In this document: positions 43,416 to 52,505 of the stretch, in pieces
Layout: every line of letters starts with the position of its first letter
Position numbering within the stretch: the stretch's first letter is position 1
Position numbers and translations under genes: made by a program
Assembly: GCA_050185195.1 (NCBI GenBank)
Contig: JBFWZQ010000014.1
Location: forward strand, 4,072 to 68,071
DNA from: CADEFQ01 sp050185195
GTDB taxonomy: Bacteria; Pseudomonadota; Gammaproteobacteria; Steroidobacterales; Steroidobacteraceae
Reading direction: 5' to 3'
DNA: 64,000 nt
Notes under the pieces: generated by a model
Database searches by the model: none
What the model was told of the DNA's origin: nothing
Seen by the model: the letters and a program-made list of their open reading frames with translations, nothing else

Positions 43416-44624
43416 GTGTTCGACTACGAAGGGTTCTTCGAAAGCGCCAAAGCAAGGCTCAAGCGTGAGCACCACTACCGCGTGTTCCGCGAGTTGCGCC
43501 GGGCGCCGGGGCGCTTCCCACAGGCCGAATGGCGCGCCGCCGACGGCGGGTGGCGACCCGTCACCGTCTGGTGCAGCAACGACTACCTCGGCATGAGCCA
43601 GCATCCGGCGGTGCTTCATGCCGCGCTGCAGGCGCTCGACCGCTACGGGGCGGGCGCAGGAGGCACCCGCAACATCTCCGGCACCATCGACCTGCTCGTC
43701 GCACTCGAGCGCGAGCTCGCCGGCTGGCACGCCAAGGATGCGGCCCTGTTGTTCTCGTCGGGCTACGTCGCCAACGACACGACGCTTGCCACGCTCGCGC
43801 GCGCGCTGCCGGACGGTGTCGTATTCTCCGACGCCGCGAACCACGCCTCCATGATCCAGGGCATCCGCGCGAGCCGGCAGCGGTGCAGCGTGTTTCGCCA
43901 CAACGACGCGGCGCATCTCGACGCACTGCTCGCCGCGCACGACCCGGCCGCACCGAAGCTCGTCGCGTTCGAATCGCTCTACTCCATGGACGGCGACATC
44001 GCGCCACTTGTCGACCTGCTGGCCGTCGCAAAACACCACGGCGCCCTCACCTACGTCGATGAAACGCATGCGGTCGGCGTGCACGGGCCGCAAGGGGGCG
44101 GGTTGCTCGAAGCGCACGGCCTCCTCGACGCCGTCGACATCGTGCAGGGCGGGCTCGGCAAGGGCGTGGGCGTCGTGGGCGGCTTCATCACCGGCGCCGC
44201 CCCGATCATCGACTACGTGCGCAGCCACGCGCCGGGCTTCATCTTCACGACCGCGCTGCCGCCCCACGTCGCGGCCGCTGCGCTCGCTTCGGTTCGTCAC
44301 CTCAAGGCGAGCAATGCCGAACGCGCCGCGCTTGAAGCGCGCGTGGCGAGCGTGCGCGCGGCGCTCACCGCGGCGGGCGTGCCGATTGCGCCGACCCGCA
44401 GCCAGATCCTGCCGCTGATCGTCGGCGACGCCGCGGCCTGCCACGCACTCGCAGACGACCTCCTCGAGGGGCACGGCATCTATCTGCAGGCCATCGTCCA
44501 TCCCACCGTGCCCCGCGACGGCGCCCGCCTGCGCATCACACCTGGCCCGCTGCACGCCGACGCCGACCAGGCGCGGCTCGTTGCGGCGCTCGCGGACGCG
44601 TACGCGCGGCAACGCGCGGCCTGA
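43416..44624 (+). CDS. hemA: 5-Aminolevulinate synthase (C4 pathway)
   Basis: A 402-residue PLP enzyme of the alpha-oxoamine synthase family. It condenses glycine and succinyl-CoA. ALAS-specific features are GGTRNISGT at 82-90, FSSGYVANDTTL, FSDAANHASMIQGI, YSMDGDIAPLVD and YVDETHAVGVHG with D215. The Schiff-base lysine is K249 in GGLGKGVG, where most ALAS have GTLGKA. The GTG start follows GGCGAGGTAG at the hemB stop. Gammaproteobacteria usually make aminolevulinate from glutamyl-tRNA, so an ALAS inside a sulfur operon is notable. Relatives such as KBL or AONS are less likely because of GGTRNISGT and the hemB neighbour. Confidence 0.87.
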   Translation: MFDYEGFFESAKARLKREHHYRVFRELRRAPGRFPQAEWRAADGGWRPVTVWCSNDYLGMSQHPAVLHAALQALDRYGAGAGGTRNISGTIDLLVALERELAGWHAKDAALLFSSGYVANDTTLATLARALPDGVVFSDAANHASMIQGIRASRQRCSVFRHNDAAHLDALLAAHDPAAPKLVAFESLYSMDGDIAPLVDLLAVAKHHGALTYVDETHAVGVHGPQGGGLLEAHGLLDAVDIVQGGLGKGVGVVGGFITGAAPIIDYVRSHAPGFIFTTALPPHVAAAALASVRHLKASNAERAALEARVASVRAALTAAGVPIAPTRSQILPLIVGDAAACHALADDLLEGHGIYLQAIVHPTVPRDGARLRITPGPLHADADQARLVAALADAYARQRAA

Positions 44625-44631
44625 GCCACGC

Positions 44632-46062
44632 ATGCGCTACTTCCCGGTCTTCCTCGACCTGCAGGACCGCGACGTCCTCGTCGTCGGCGGCGGCACGGTG
44701 GCCCTGCGCAAGATCGAGACGCTGCGCTCGGCCGGTGCGCGCGTCACGGTCATTGCGGCGACCATTCACGAAGACCTGCAGCGCATCGCGGCGCAGGGCG
44801 CAATCCGGCTGGTCCAGCGCCGCTTCGAGGCCGCCGATATCGCTGGCCCCCACCTCCCGCGGCCGTGGCTGATCGTGGCGGCAACAGACGAACCCGCGGT
44901 CAACGCGACGACGGCGCGCGCCGCGCAAGCGGCCGGCATCGTGTGCAACGTCGTCGACGACCGCGAACTGTCGAGCGCGCTGATGCCCGCCATCATCGAC
45001 CGCTCACCCGTGCAGATCGCTGTCTCGACAGGTGGCGCCTCGCCCGTGCTCGCGCGTCTCATCCGCGAACGCCTCGAGACACTCCTCGACGAGTCGCTCG
45101 GCCCGCTCGCGCGGTTCGCCGAACGCTGGCGCGCGAGCGCACGCAAGGTGCTCGCGAGTGCGGGTGCGCGGCGCCACTTCTTTTCGTGGCTTCTGACCGG
45201 GCCGGCCGCGAACGCCATCCAAGCCCGGCGCCAGGCTGATGCAGATCGAATCGCCACGCGCGAACTGGCGCGGCGCCAGCGTCTCACCGATAGCGCCGCG
45301 GCCGATCAGGGCGCCACCGGCCACGTGACGCTCGTCGGCGCAGGCCCCGGTGACCCCGGGCTGCTCACGCTCAAGGGACTGCGCGCACTGCAGGAAGCCG
45401 ACGTCGTCATCCACGACCGCCTCGCGTCCGCCGAAGTGCTCGACCTCGCACGCCGCGACGCGGAGCGTATCGACGTCGGCAAACGCCCGGGTGCAGGCAC
45501 GACACAGGAGGTCATCAACGCACGGATCGTCGAACATGCGCACCGCGGGCAGCGCGTGGTGCGCCTGAAGGGCGGCGACCCCTTCATCTTCGGCCGCGGC
45601 GGCGAAGAGATCGACACCCTGCGCGCGGCCGGCATTCCCTTCGATGTGGTGCCGGGCATCACCGCCGCCATCGCCGCGGGCGCCGCGGCCGCGATCCCGC
45701 TGACCGACCGGCGACATGTACACGCCGTGCGCCTGATCACGGGCAACGATCCCGCGGTCCTCGACGCGTTCGACTTCTCCGACGTCGCCGCCGGCCGCGA
45801 GACACTGGCGGTCTACATGGGCGTCGCGCAACTGCCGGCGTTGCGCGCGCGCCTGCTGCGTGCGGGCGTTGCGCCGGATCTACCCGTCGCGCTGGTTGGG
45901 AATGCGAGCGGCGCGGGGCAGCGGGTCGTTGCGGCTACGGTGGAAAAGCTCGCATCCGCTGCCCGTTCACACGACGTTACGTCGCCTGCAATCTTGCTGG
46001 TGGGGACCGTTACGGCATCGGCTCGCGGTGGATCGGAGACCCACGTCTGCGTCGCAGTGTGA
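44632..46062 (+). CDS. cysG: Siroheme synthase (trifunctional CysG)
   Basis: A 476-residue enzyme converting uroporphyrinogen III to siroheme. An N-terminal precorrin-2 dehydrogenase/ferrochelatase (about 1-215) has VVGGGTVALRKIETL and NVVDDRELSSALMPA. The C-terminal SAM uroporphyrinogen methyltransferase (about 226-470) has VTLVGAGPGDPGLLTLKG, RLKGGDPFIFGRGGEE and the VVPGITAAIAAGAAAAIPLT block. It ends the cysJIH-hem operon and supplies CysI with its cofactor. Its last residues are followed by a marked fall in G+C. Confidence 0.94.
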   Translation: MRYFPVFLDLQDRDVLVVGGGTVALRKIETLRSAGARVTVIAATIHEDLQRIAAQGAIRLVQRRFEAADIAGPHLPRPWLIVAATDEPAVNATTARAAQAAGIVCNVVDDRELSSALMPAIIDRSPVQIAVSTGGASPVLARLIRERLETLLDESLGPLARFAERWRASARKVLASAGARRHFFSWLLTGPAANAIQARRQADADRIATRELARRQRLTDSAAADQGATGHVTLVGAGPGDPGLLTLKGLRALQEADVVIHDRLASAEVLDLARRDAERIDVGKRPGAGTTQEVINARIVEHAHRGQRVVRLKGGDPFIFGRGGEEIDTLRAAGIPFDVVPGITAAIAAGAAAAIPLTDRRHVHAVRLITGNDPAVLDAFDFSDVAAGRETLAVYMGVAQLPALRARLLRAGVAPDLPVALVGNASGAGQRVVAATVEKLASAARSHDVTSPAILLVGTVTASARGGSETHVCVAV

Positions 46063-46596
46063 CAGGAAGATCGTCGAGTTGCCCGAACTGCTCGGTGAAT
46101 CCCTGTGTACTTTCGGAGGCGATGGCGCCGTCCGGGCTTTCGTCATTGCCCCAGGAGAGGCGTGAATGTGCGGTCGCCTCGCGGTACTTGCCGAAGAACG
46201 CGATGGGCTCCGGGTTCCCGGCGAACACCCGTCGATACCCGCCCAGGACGCGAACGTCCATCTCGCATGAAAGCATGGCCAGGCCAGTTGCTTTCGGCAC
46301 CCACCAACGCCTGAACAGCTCCGGCCACGAGCTCACGCCCGGACTTCCGCTCTGTCGTCGTGTCGTTCTGCATGGGGTAGGCTCGGTCGGGTTCTGAGCC
46401 ATCCAGCAGCGCGCTGAGATGATCGTGCGAGGCATTCATGCGCGTATTCCTGATCGCTGCCCTCACGTTCGCCGGCAACCCCTTGACACGGTAGACCCGG
46501 CGCTGGAGCTCGCGCAGGCGGGGCAGTTCCTCGCACTCGTCGTCAATAACGAGGCAGGAACACACCGGCGGCAAACGCGGCCACTGTCATGCCAAT
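46063..46596. other. 534-base region without a recognisable gene at a composition boundary
   Basis: Three overlapping - strand open frames and one + strand frame cross this interval, but none has family features. Two - strand frames share partly similar wording in different registers (for example WPGHAF against TGLAML near 46270), which may reflect decayed coding sequence. Base composition is clearly lower in G+C than the cysG side. I find no integrase, att repeat or tRNA end here. Confidence 0.5.
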
Positions 46597-47904
46597 CTAA
46601 GCGCGGACGATCGATCGAACGTCGACTACATACATCTGCCTTTGGTGCTCGTGCACCGAGTCGATGCACACTTCATCGCCAGTCCGGCTCCAGCGGGGGT
46701 GCAGGTCGCAGCGGTTCACCTTGCCGAGCCTGGGGTCGGTGTAGAAACGACCGATGTCGTGTCGCCGCGCGGTGAGCGTGTCGAACAGGATCAGCAGGCG
46801 ATGGTCGGTCTCGTCCGGATACGTATCCGAGAGAATCCAGCGCTTGTCAGGCGAATAGGTCATGTGCCCGTTCTCCGTGAGGCACTCGCGGCCGATGACC
46901 TCGACCTTGTCGCTGCGGTCGGTGTACAGGTGGTAGTGCGCTTCGTGCGCATGCGGCCCCCAGATCAACACGTGGTTGTCGTCACGCCAGGTGGGATGCG
47001 AGAGCTGATAAATCGACTTCTCGTAGTCGAAGATGCCCGCCTCCGTTCCAGCCGCAGCCGGGAGCGGCGCGAGGGGATGATCGCCGCATTCGAGCAGGGT
47101 GAGCTCGCTCCCGTCTGGGTTGACCGTGAACAGGCGATGCAGCCAGCGCGTCTCATCGTCGAAGCACTCCGTCCAGCGATGCAGGAAGAGAAAGCGCTTC
47201 GAGCCCGGCGCAATTTCCAGATGCGTAACCCAGTGAAACGCGCGCTCCATCGAGGCGACCGGCTGAAACTCCCGCAGCTTGCGCAGGTCGACGATCAGTT
47301 CATGCACACCGGTCGCGATATCCATTCGCCGGATGCCTTCGTTCGACGGCGCCGGGTCGAGTGGAGCGTGAGCCGTATGTGGGAAATAGCCGATGGTCGG
47401 GTGAGCGAGCTGGAGCCGGTCGTAGTCGATGCATAGCGCATATTCGCCGTTCGGCGCGACGACATAGACGGGCAGCGGCAGCGTTCGGCGCTCGCCGCTT
47501 TCCAGATCGGCCAACGTCGAGCCGAAATCGGGATAGGCGCCACCGGCAGCGAACGAACGGGTATTGAAGATCACGCTGGACCGCGTGTTCTCCAGCCATT
47601 GCAGCTGGCAGCCCATCTGAAAATTCCACGTCGTGGTTTCACCGAACGCCCGAAATGCCCCGCCCCGATCCAGGTCGAACACACCCACTTCGGCCGCGAA
47701 ATGGATACCGAGCTGCCCCTGCATCGCATCGACCCGATGGGCAAGAAGCCGCCGCCCATCTGCGCTCCAGACCGGCTTGTTGTAATAGCCGAAGAAATGA
47801 TGGGCGCTACCGTCGCCCAGTCGCACGACGGGACACTCCATCCACTGCGCCGGGGCGGCGACGGTGGCTGCGCTGTTCTGCTCCTGCATCTTGAACCTCA
47901 TCAT
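46597..47904 (-). CDS. Beta-propeller protein, oligogalacturonate-lyase/TolB-like
   Basis: A 435-residue protein without a signal peptide. Repeated blade-like segments have W/F-D and P-D patterns: FFGYYNKPVWSADGRRLLAH, LPVYVVAPNGEYALCIDYDRLQ, LSHPTWRDDNHVLIWGPHAHEAHYH and MTYSPDKRWILSDTYPDETD. The HEAHYH, HMTYSP and HPRWS histidines recall the metal site of oligogalacturonate lyases and related propellers, though the match is partial. It is the last gene of the peptidase operon. Its ATG overlaps the S41 stop (ATGA). The role is unknown. It may bind or cleave the peptide or glycan handled by the locus. Confidence 0.65.
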   Translation of the reverse strand: MMRFKMQEQNSAATVAAPAQWMECPVVRLGDGSAHHFFGYYNKPVWSADGRRLLAHRVDAMQGQLGIHFAAEVGVFDLDRGGAFRAFGETTTWNFQMGCQLQWLENTRSSVIFNTRSFAAGGAYPDFGSTLADLESGERRTLPLPVYVVAPNGEYALCIDYDRLQLAHPTIGYFPHTAHAPLDPAPSNEGIRRMDIATGVHELIVDLRKLREFQPVASMERAFHWVTHLEIAPGSKRFLFLHRWTECFDDETRWLHRLFTVNPDGSELTLLECGDHPLAPLPAAAGTEAGIFDYEKSIYQLSHPTWRDDNHVLIWGPHAHEAHYHLYTDRSDKVEVIGRECLTENGHMTYSPDKRWILSDTYPDETDHRLLILFDTLTARRHDIGRFYTDPRLGKVNRCDLHPRWSRTGDEVCIDSVHEHQRQMYVVDVRSIVRA

Positions 47905-49397
47905 TTCCTGTTCGCGTCGATCGCGGCTGCGGCCATCGCCTTCGCCCGTGCGAGCACCGTATCGGTGGTGCCGAACCAGTCCGTCGGCACGGGCTCCATC
48001 GGAACATCCGGGGCAATGCCCACGGTGTCATAGAGCTGCCCCGTTTTCTGGAAGGACGCCATGGTCGAGAGGTTGACCACGAGCTTGCTGTGCGGGAGCA
48101 GGAATTCCCGCCCGTGCCCGCTGCGCCCCATGGTCGGCGTGCCGACCAGCGTTACATCGCGCCAATCCTTGAATGCCGACACGAAGATGTCGCCGGCACT
48201 GCCGATCCCCCAGTCGATCAGCACATAGACGGGCCGGGAGTAGAAGCGCTTGAGCGGGTCCGCCCGCTGCGTCATGAAATACCAATCGGTGAACTTGCCC
48301 GCGGGGGGCGACCACACGGGCTGAAACGAGACCGCAAACTGCCGGTAGGCCGCCGCTTCATCGGCGGGATTCTTCGGATTCTGCGCATAGAGCAGGCGTT
48401 TGTCCGGGCTGTCGAACACCGCGAGCGGATCGAACGTCTTGTCGCCCTGCGGAATACGCACCTTGGCGACATTGAAGACATAGGGTGGAGAGCCCGGCGG
48501 CATGAAATAGGGGAACAGCGCATTCAGGATTTCGCGCTTCCCGCCGCCCGATTGCCGGGCATCGATAATCAGCGCCTCGGTATTGCGAAACTCGCGCATC
48601 AGCCGGTCGATACTGTCCCGCAGCTCATCGCCCTCCTTGCCCCGGTGTGCGGCGACCCTGAGATAGCCGATGTTGCCGTCCAGGAGCCGGCTGTGCGCAG
48701 GCAGATTGAAGGGTTTCGTTGTCTCGTCAAGTGCTGTCGCAACGGGAAGCTTCAGGTGGATCGCACGTGCACCATCGGCCGACACCATCTCCAGCGCAAT
48801 GTCCGGCCGGACCGGCAGCCCCATTTCGCCACGCATGTAATTGATGTGGCGCATCAGCCGCACGCCGCGCGCAAAGCGTGCTGCCGCCGAGCTGAGTGGC
48901 CCCTGGCCAATATCCCCCGCAACCCGGAACCACTCCTCGATGAGCACGCCATCGATCGATCGGACGAATGGAAAGTCGGCGTTCACGAATCCCGCGGGCG
49001 CGCCCGAGTAGAGAAAGTAGCGCTTGTCCGCTTTGCCGAACTGAAATGACGTGTACCCCGGCGGCACCCGTGCCGCCCAGTCGATCACTTGCGCATGATC
49101 GTCACCGAAAAGCCGGACGAGCTTGTTGATTTGCGTCGATAGCCCGTTGACGGAGACCTTGTCGGGGAGCTTCGCCTGCATGCGCTCGATCGACTGCGCG
49201 AACGGAAACGTGACCGACCAGATGTACGAGCTGTTGCCACCGATGCACTCCTTCAGGACTTCCAGATCCGCCGCAGCCTCGGTCCGGCTGATGTACGTAT
49301 CGTTGTCCTTTCGACCCAGATCGTTGCGCCCCAGATCCGCGTACACCACTGGCACGCCGCACAACGCCACGAGAGCCGGCCACATCAACGAGGTCAT
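47901..49397 (-). CDS. S41-family serine peptidase, secreted
   Basis: A 498-residue exported protein. The signal sequence (MTSLMWPALVALCGVPVVYA) precedes a helical region, a central domain and an S41 (C-terminal processing protease/tricorn-type) catalytic domain. The nucleophile candidate is S400 in DWGIGSAGDIF, preceded by SRPVYVLID. ALIIDARQSGGGKREI is the usual substrate-pocket strand. The start at 49397 has an AAGGA site. It lies 14 bases after the ABC ATPase gene and is followed by the propeller gene with overlap. Peptide breakdown in the periplasm is the likely role. Confidence 0.8.
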   Translation of the reverse strand: MTSLMWPALVALCGVPVVYADLGRNDLGRKDNDTYISRTEAAADLEVLKECIGGNSSYIWSVTFPFAQSIERMQAKLPDKVSVNGLSTQINKLVRLFGDDHAQVIDWAARVPPGYTSFQFGKADKRYFLYSGAPAGFVNADFPFVRSIDGVLIEEWFRVAGDIGQGPLSSAAARFARGVRLMRHINYMRGEMGLPVRPDIALEMVSADGARAIHLKLPVATALDETTKPFNLPAHSRLLDGNIGYLRVAAHRGKEGDELRDSIDRLMREFRNTEALIIDARQSGGGKREILNALFPYFMPPGSPPYVFNVAKVRIPQGDKTFDPLAVFDSPDKRLLYAQNPKNPADEAAAYRQFAVSFQPVWSPPAGKFTDWYFMTQRADPLKRFYSRPVYVLIDWGIGSAGDIFVSAFKDWRDVTLVGTPTMGRSGHGREFLLPHSKLVVNLSTMASFQKTGQLYDTVGIAPDVPMEPVPTDWFGTTDTVLARAKAMAAAAIDANRK

Positions 49398-49411
49398 GGG
49401 TTGTCCTTCAC

Positions 49412-50146
49412 TCAATGGCTGATGATCTTCGAAAGAAAACGTTGCGCACGCTCCGAGCATGCGCTTGCGGGGCCGAAGAACCGCTCGCTCGCGCAATCAT
49501 CGATGATCCGTCCGGCGTCCATGAAGATGACCCGGTCCGAAACCTTGCGCGCGAATCCCATCTCGTGCGTCACGCATATCATCGTCATGCCGTCGCGGGC
49601 CAACTCGGTCATGACATCGAGCACTTCATTGACCATTTCCGGGTCCAGCGAGGACGTGGGCTCATCGAACAGCATATACGCAGGATCCATGCACAAGGCG
49701 CGTGCGATTGCCACGCGCTGCTGCTGGCCACCGGAAAGCTGCCCGGGATGCTTCGTTGCGAACTTCCCCAGGCCGACCCGCTCCAGGTATCGCATGGCGC
49801 GCGCGTGCGCCTCCTCAGGCTTGCGCTTGAGCACCTTGACTTGCGCGAAGACCAGGTTGCGCAGAACCGTCATGTGCGGGAACAACTCAAAGTGCTGAAA
49901 GACCATGCCGACGCGCGCACGGATCGCCGGCAGCAATTTCGCCGGCCCCGGCATGGCCAGGTCGTCGATACGGATTCTCCCCTGCTGCATCGGTTCGAGC
50001 CCGTTGATGCATTTGATGAGTGTCGATTTCCCGGAGCCCGAAGGTCCGCAAACGACGACGACTTCGCCAGTCGCCACGTGCGTGGTGCAGTCGTAGAGAA
50101 CCTGCGTAGATCCATACCACTTGGAGACGTTCTCTATGCTGATCAT
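49412..50146 (-). CDS. Polar amino-acid ABC transporter ATP-binding protein
   Basis: A 244-residue ATPase of the GltL/GlnQ group. It has Walker A (CGPSGSGKST), the Q-loop (VFQHFELFPHMTVLRN), the signature LSGGQQQRVAIARAL, Walker B (MLFDEPTSSLDPE) and the H-loop (THEMGFARKVSDRV). This subfamily drives uptake of glutamate, aspartate, glutamine or similar residues. The start overlaps the second permease stop (ATGA). It belongs to a four-gene set of binding protein, two permeases and ATPase inside the peptidase/receptor operon, so it should import the released amino acids. Confidence 0.93.
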   Translation of the reverse strand: MISIENVSKWYGSTQVLYDCTTHVATGEVVVVCGPSGSGKSTLIKCINGLEPMQQGRIRIDDLAMPGPAKLLPAIRARVGMVFQHFELFPHMTVLRNLVFAQVKVLKRKPEEAHARAMRYLERVGLGKFATKHPGQLSGGQQQRVAIARALCMDPAYMLFDEPTSSLDPEMVNEVLDVMTELARDGMTMICVTHEMGFARKVSDRVIFMDAGRIIDDCASERFFGPASACSERAQRFLSKIISH

Positions 50147-50823
50147 GTCAATACTTTCCTGCCCGACCAGTGCTCGACCAGCTTCGAGGCCGCGAAGCAT
50201 AGAATGAAATATACGCCACCCGCGAACAGATACAGCTCGACCAGCCGGCTGTCTCTTTGGCCGATCTTGGTCGCGGCACCGAGGAAATCGCTCACGCTGA
50301 TGACATAGACCAGCGACGTGTCCTGGAAGATGATGATTGCCTTGGTGAGTATCAGCGGCATCATGGCGCGAAATGCCTGCGGCAGAACGATGTAGCGCAT
50401 TGCTTGGGCCCGCGTCATGCCGAGAGCGAGCGCCGCACTCCTCTGGCCCCGGCCGACACTGAGAATGCCGGCACGGATGACCTCGCAGAAGTAGGCGGCT
50501 TCGAACACCACATAGGCGATGAATGCCGAGTAATAGGGGCCGATCGGGGTGTATGTGCCCCGGACCGCTTCGATGAGCGTGGGCACCAGCAGGTAGAACC
50601 AGAAGATCGCGAGTACCAGGGGTATAGAGCGAAACAGCGTGACGTAGCCGCTCGCGAACGACGACACCCAGGTGTTCGTGGACAGGCGCATCAGGGCGAG
50701 GCCCGTCCCAAGCATGAGCCCGCCGATGAGCGAAGCGATCAGCAGCCCGAGCGAGAACGCCATGCCTTGCAACAGGAAAGGCATCGCGTCAGGCAGCACG
50801 CCCCAGTCGAACGCGTAGTTCAT
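50143..50823 (-). CDS. Amino-acid ABC transporter permease (GltK-like)
   Basis: A 226-residue inner-membrane permease. It has a typical HisM/GltK fold of about five helices and the cytoplasmic EAA-type loop VIRAGILSVGRGQRSAALALGMTRAQAMRYIVLPQAFR. Signature phrases PFLLQGMAFSLGLLIASL and TLFRSIPLVLAIFWFY fit the polar amino-acid group. It pairs with the permease upstream, overlapping its stop by four bases, and overlaps the ATPase start. The same open frame extends upstream only as a shadow of the other permease. Confidence 0.9.
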   Translation of the reverse strand: MNYAFDWGVLPDAMPFLLQGMAFSLGLLIASLIGGLMLGTGLALMRLSTNTWVSSFASGYVTLFRSIPLVLAIFWFYLLVPTLIEAVRGTYTPIGPYYSAFIAYVVFEAAYFCEVIRAGILSVGRGQRSAALALGMTRAQAMRYIVLPQAFRAMMPLILTKAIIIFQDTSLVYVISVSDFLGAATKIGQRDSRLVELYLFAGGVYFILCFAASKLVEHWSGRKVLT

Positions 50824-51539
50824 CGCGCCAGCCGCGCTTCTATCGCGTGCATGAGCCGCGTCACCGCCTGCGCGATGAGAAAGTACAGCAGCGTCGCCAC
50901 GATGAACGCCTCGAAAATGTGCCCGGTGAATTCCCCGATCTGGCGGCTTTGCGCGGTGAGCTCCAGCAGGCCGATGGTCAATACCGCCGCGGAGTTCTTG
51001 AAGACGTTCAGGAACTCCGAAGTCAAAGGCGGCATGATGATGCGAAACGCCGTGGGCAAGAGCACGTAGCGATAAACCTGCCGGCGTTTCAGCCCGAGCG
51101 CGAGTCCGGCGCTGAACTGCCCGGCGGGCTGCGCTTCGATGCCCGCACGCACCTGCTCGCAAACCCGAGCCGCGGTGAAGAGACCGAGACAGAGGGTAGC
51201 GGTCGCGAACTGGACAAGCACCGGGTGCGCGCGATTGATCGCATCCTGAAGAGCGACCGGCAGAAACACCGGCGCGATGTAATACCAGAGCAACAGCTGC
51301 ACCAGCAGCGGGACATTGCGGAAGAGTTCGACATAGATGCCGACGGCGGCTCGCAGCGGCCGTAGCTGAAGCGTACGCGCAACTCCCAGCATCACGCCGA
51401 GCGCCAGTGCGATCATCCAGGCGAGCAGCGAGATCCCGACCGTCAGCCCCAGGCCGAACAGTATCCACTCGACGTAGCGGCCGCTGCCGGTGATCGTCGT
51501 CTCGAGGAACACGCCCCAGTTCCAGTCGTAGCTCATCAT
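50820..51539 (-). CDS. Amino-acid ABC transporter permease (GltJ-like)
   Basis: A 239-residue integral membrane protein. It opens SYDWNWGVFLETTITGSG, characteristic of GltJ-type permeases, has ELFRNVPLLVQLLLWY in the second helix, and the EAA loop QVRAGIEAQPAGQFSAGLALGLKRRQVYRYVLLPTAFR. Start at the first of two adjacent ATGs (51539 or 51536), immediately after the binding-protein stop. It forms the transmembrane pore with the following permease. Confidence 0.9.
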   Translation of the reverse strand: MMSYDWNWGVFLETTITGSGRYVEWILFGLGLTVGISLLAWMIALALGVMLGVARTLQLRPLRAAVGIYVELFRNVPLLVQLLLWYYIAPVFLPVALQDAINRAHPVLVQFATATLCLGLFTAARVCEQVRAGIEAQPAGQFSAGLALGLKRRQVYRYVLLPTAFRIIMPPLTSEFLNVFKNSAAVLTIGLLELTAQSRQIGEFTGHIFEAFIVATLLYFLIAQAVTRLMHAIEARLAR

Positions 51540-51540
51540 T

Positions 51541-52470
51541 TCATTGCAGCGGCAGATCGTTGGGTGCGGCGAATAGCGCCTCTAGCGCACCGTCGAGCGG
51601 CACGCCGAGGTTCACCCCGCGGGGTGGAATCGGCGATTGAAACCATCGTACGTACAATTCTCGCATCGTTCCCGCACGCATCATCGTGACGATCGTCCGA
51701 TCTGCGATCGCCTTGAACGACGGATCCGCCTTGCGCATTCCGCAGGCATAAACCTCCTTTGTCAGCGGCGTGCCGACCACATGCCATTCGCCCGGGTTCT
51801 TCGCCTTCGACATCTCCCCGAACAGGATCGCGTCGTCGCTCATGAAGGCCACCACCTTGCCAAATTCGAGCGCGACGAAGGCATCACCGTGGTCACGTGC
51901 GGCGACGACACGAATGCCGAGTCCGCGTGTGGCGTTGAGGCGGCGAAGCGCGATCTCGGAAGTCGTGCCCGCGGAGACGACGACATTGCGGCCGGCCAGG
52001 TCCTCGACGTCACGTATGCCGCTGGTCTTCTTCACGAGAAACCGCGTCCCGGCGATGAAATAGTTGATCGAGAATGCGATCTGGCGCCTCCTGCTCGTGT
52101 TGTTGGTCATCGTTCCGCATTCGAGATCGATCGTGTTGTTCACCAGCAGGGGAATGCGCGTCTGGGACGTCACCGGGACGAGATTGATCTGCAACTCAGG
52201 TAACTGGAGCTCTTTCGCGACCTCGCGGGCGATTGCGATCGAAATATCGTGGGCGTAGCCGACGACCCGCTGCTGATTGTCGAAATACGAGAACGGGATG
52301 CTGTTCTCGCGGTGCCCGAGCGTGATCGTGCGGGTCCTTGCGATTTTCTCGAGCGTTGTCGGCGCCTGCCCCGCTGCGGCCGGTCCTTCCCTGCCGCAGC
52401 CTGCCAGCAGAATGATCGTGCCGCCGACGATCGCGAGCGTTGCGTGCCGCCGGGTCGGAGTCCTTCGCAT
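51541..52470 (-). CDS. Amino-acid ABC transporter substrate-binding lipoprotein (GltI-like)
   Basis: A 309-residue periplasmic binding protein. A lipobox (ILLAGCG) predicts a lipid anchor at Cys 25. The mature domain has ITLGHRENSIPFSYFDN and VVGYAHDISIAIAREV, standard for the family 3 glutamate/aspartate receptors. IDLECGTMTNNTSRR and FLVKKTSGIRDVEDLAGR follow. The GltI resemblance suggests acidic residues as ligand. It starts 35 bases after the TonB receptor gene and leads the transport genes. Confidence 0.88.
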   Translation of the reverse strand: MRRTPTRRHATLAIVGGTIILLAGCGREGPAAAGQAPTTLEKIARTRTITLGHRENSIPFSYFDNQQRVVGYAHDISIAIAREVAKELQLPELQINLVPVTSQTRIPLLVNNTIDLECGTMTNNTSRRRQIAFSINYFIAGTRFLVKKTSGIRDVEDLAGRNVVVSAGTTSEIALRRLNATRGLGIRVVAARDHGDAFVALEFGKVVAFMSDDAILFGEMSKAKNPGEWHVVGTPLTKEVYACGMRKADPSFKAIADRTIVTMMRAGTMRELYVRWFQSPIPPRGVNLGVPLDGALEALFAAPNDLPLQ

Positions 52471-52505
52471 CGCCTGCAATCGTACGCCAAGTCCGCGCAA
52501 AGACG

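Noticed and set aside
46010..46574. Short - strand open frames after cysG as genes
   Set aside because: They overlap one another in different frames, lack ribosome sites and show no family pattern. They may be remnants but cannot be called as genes.
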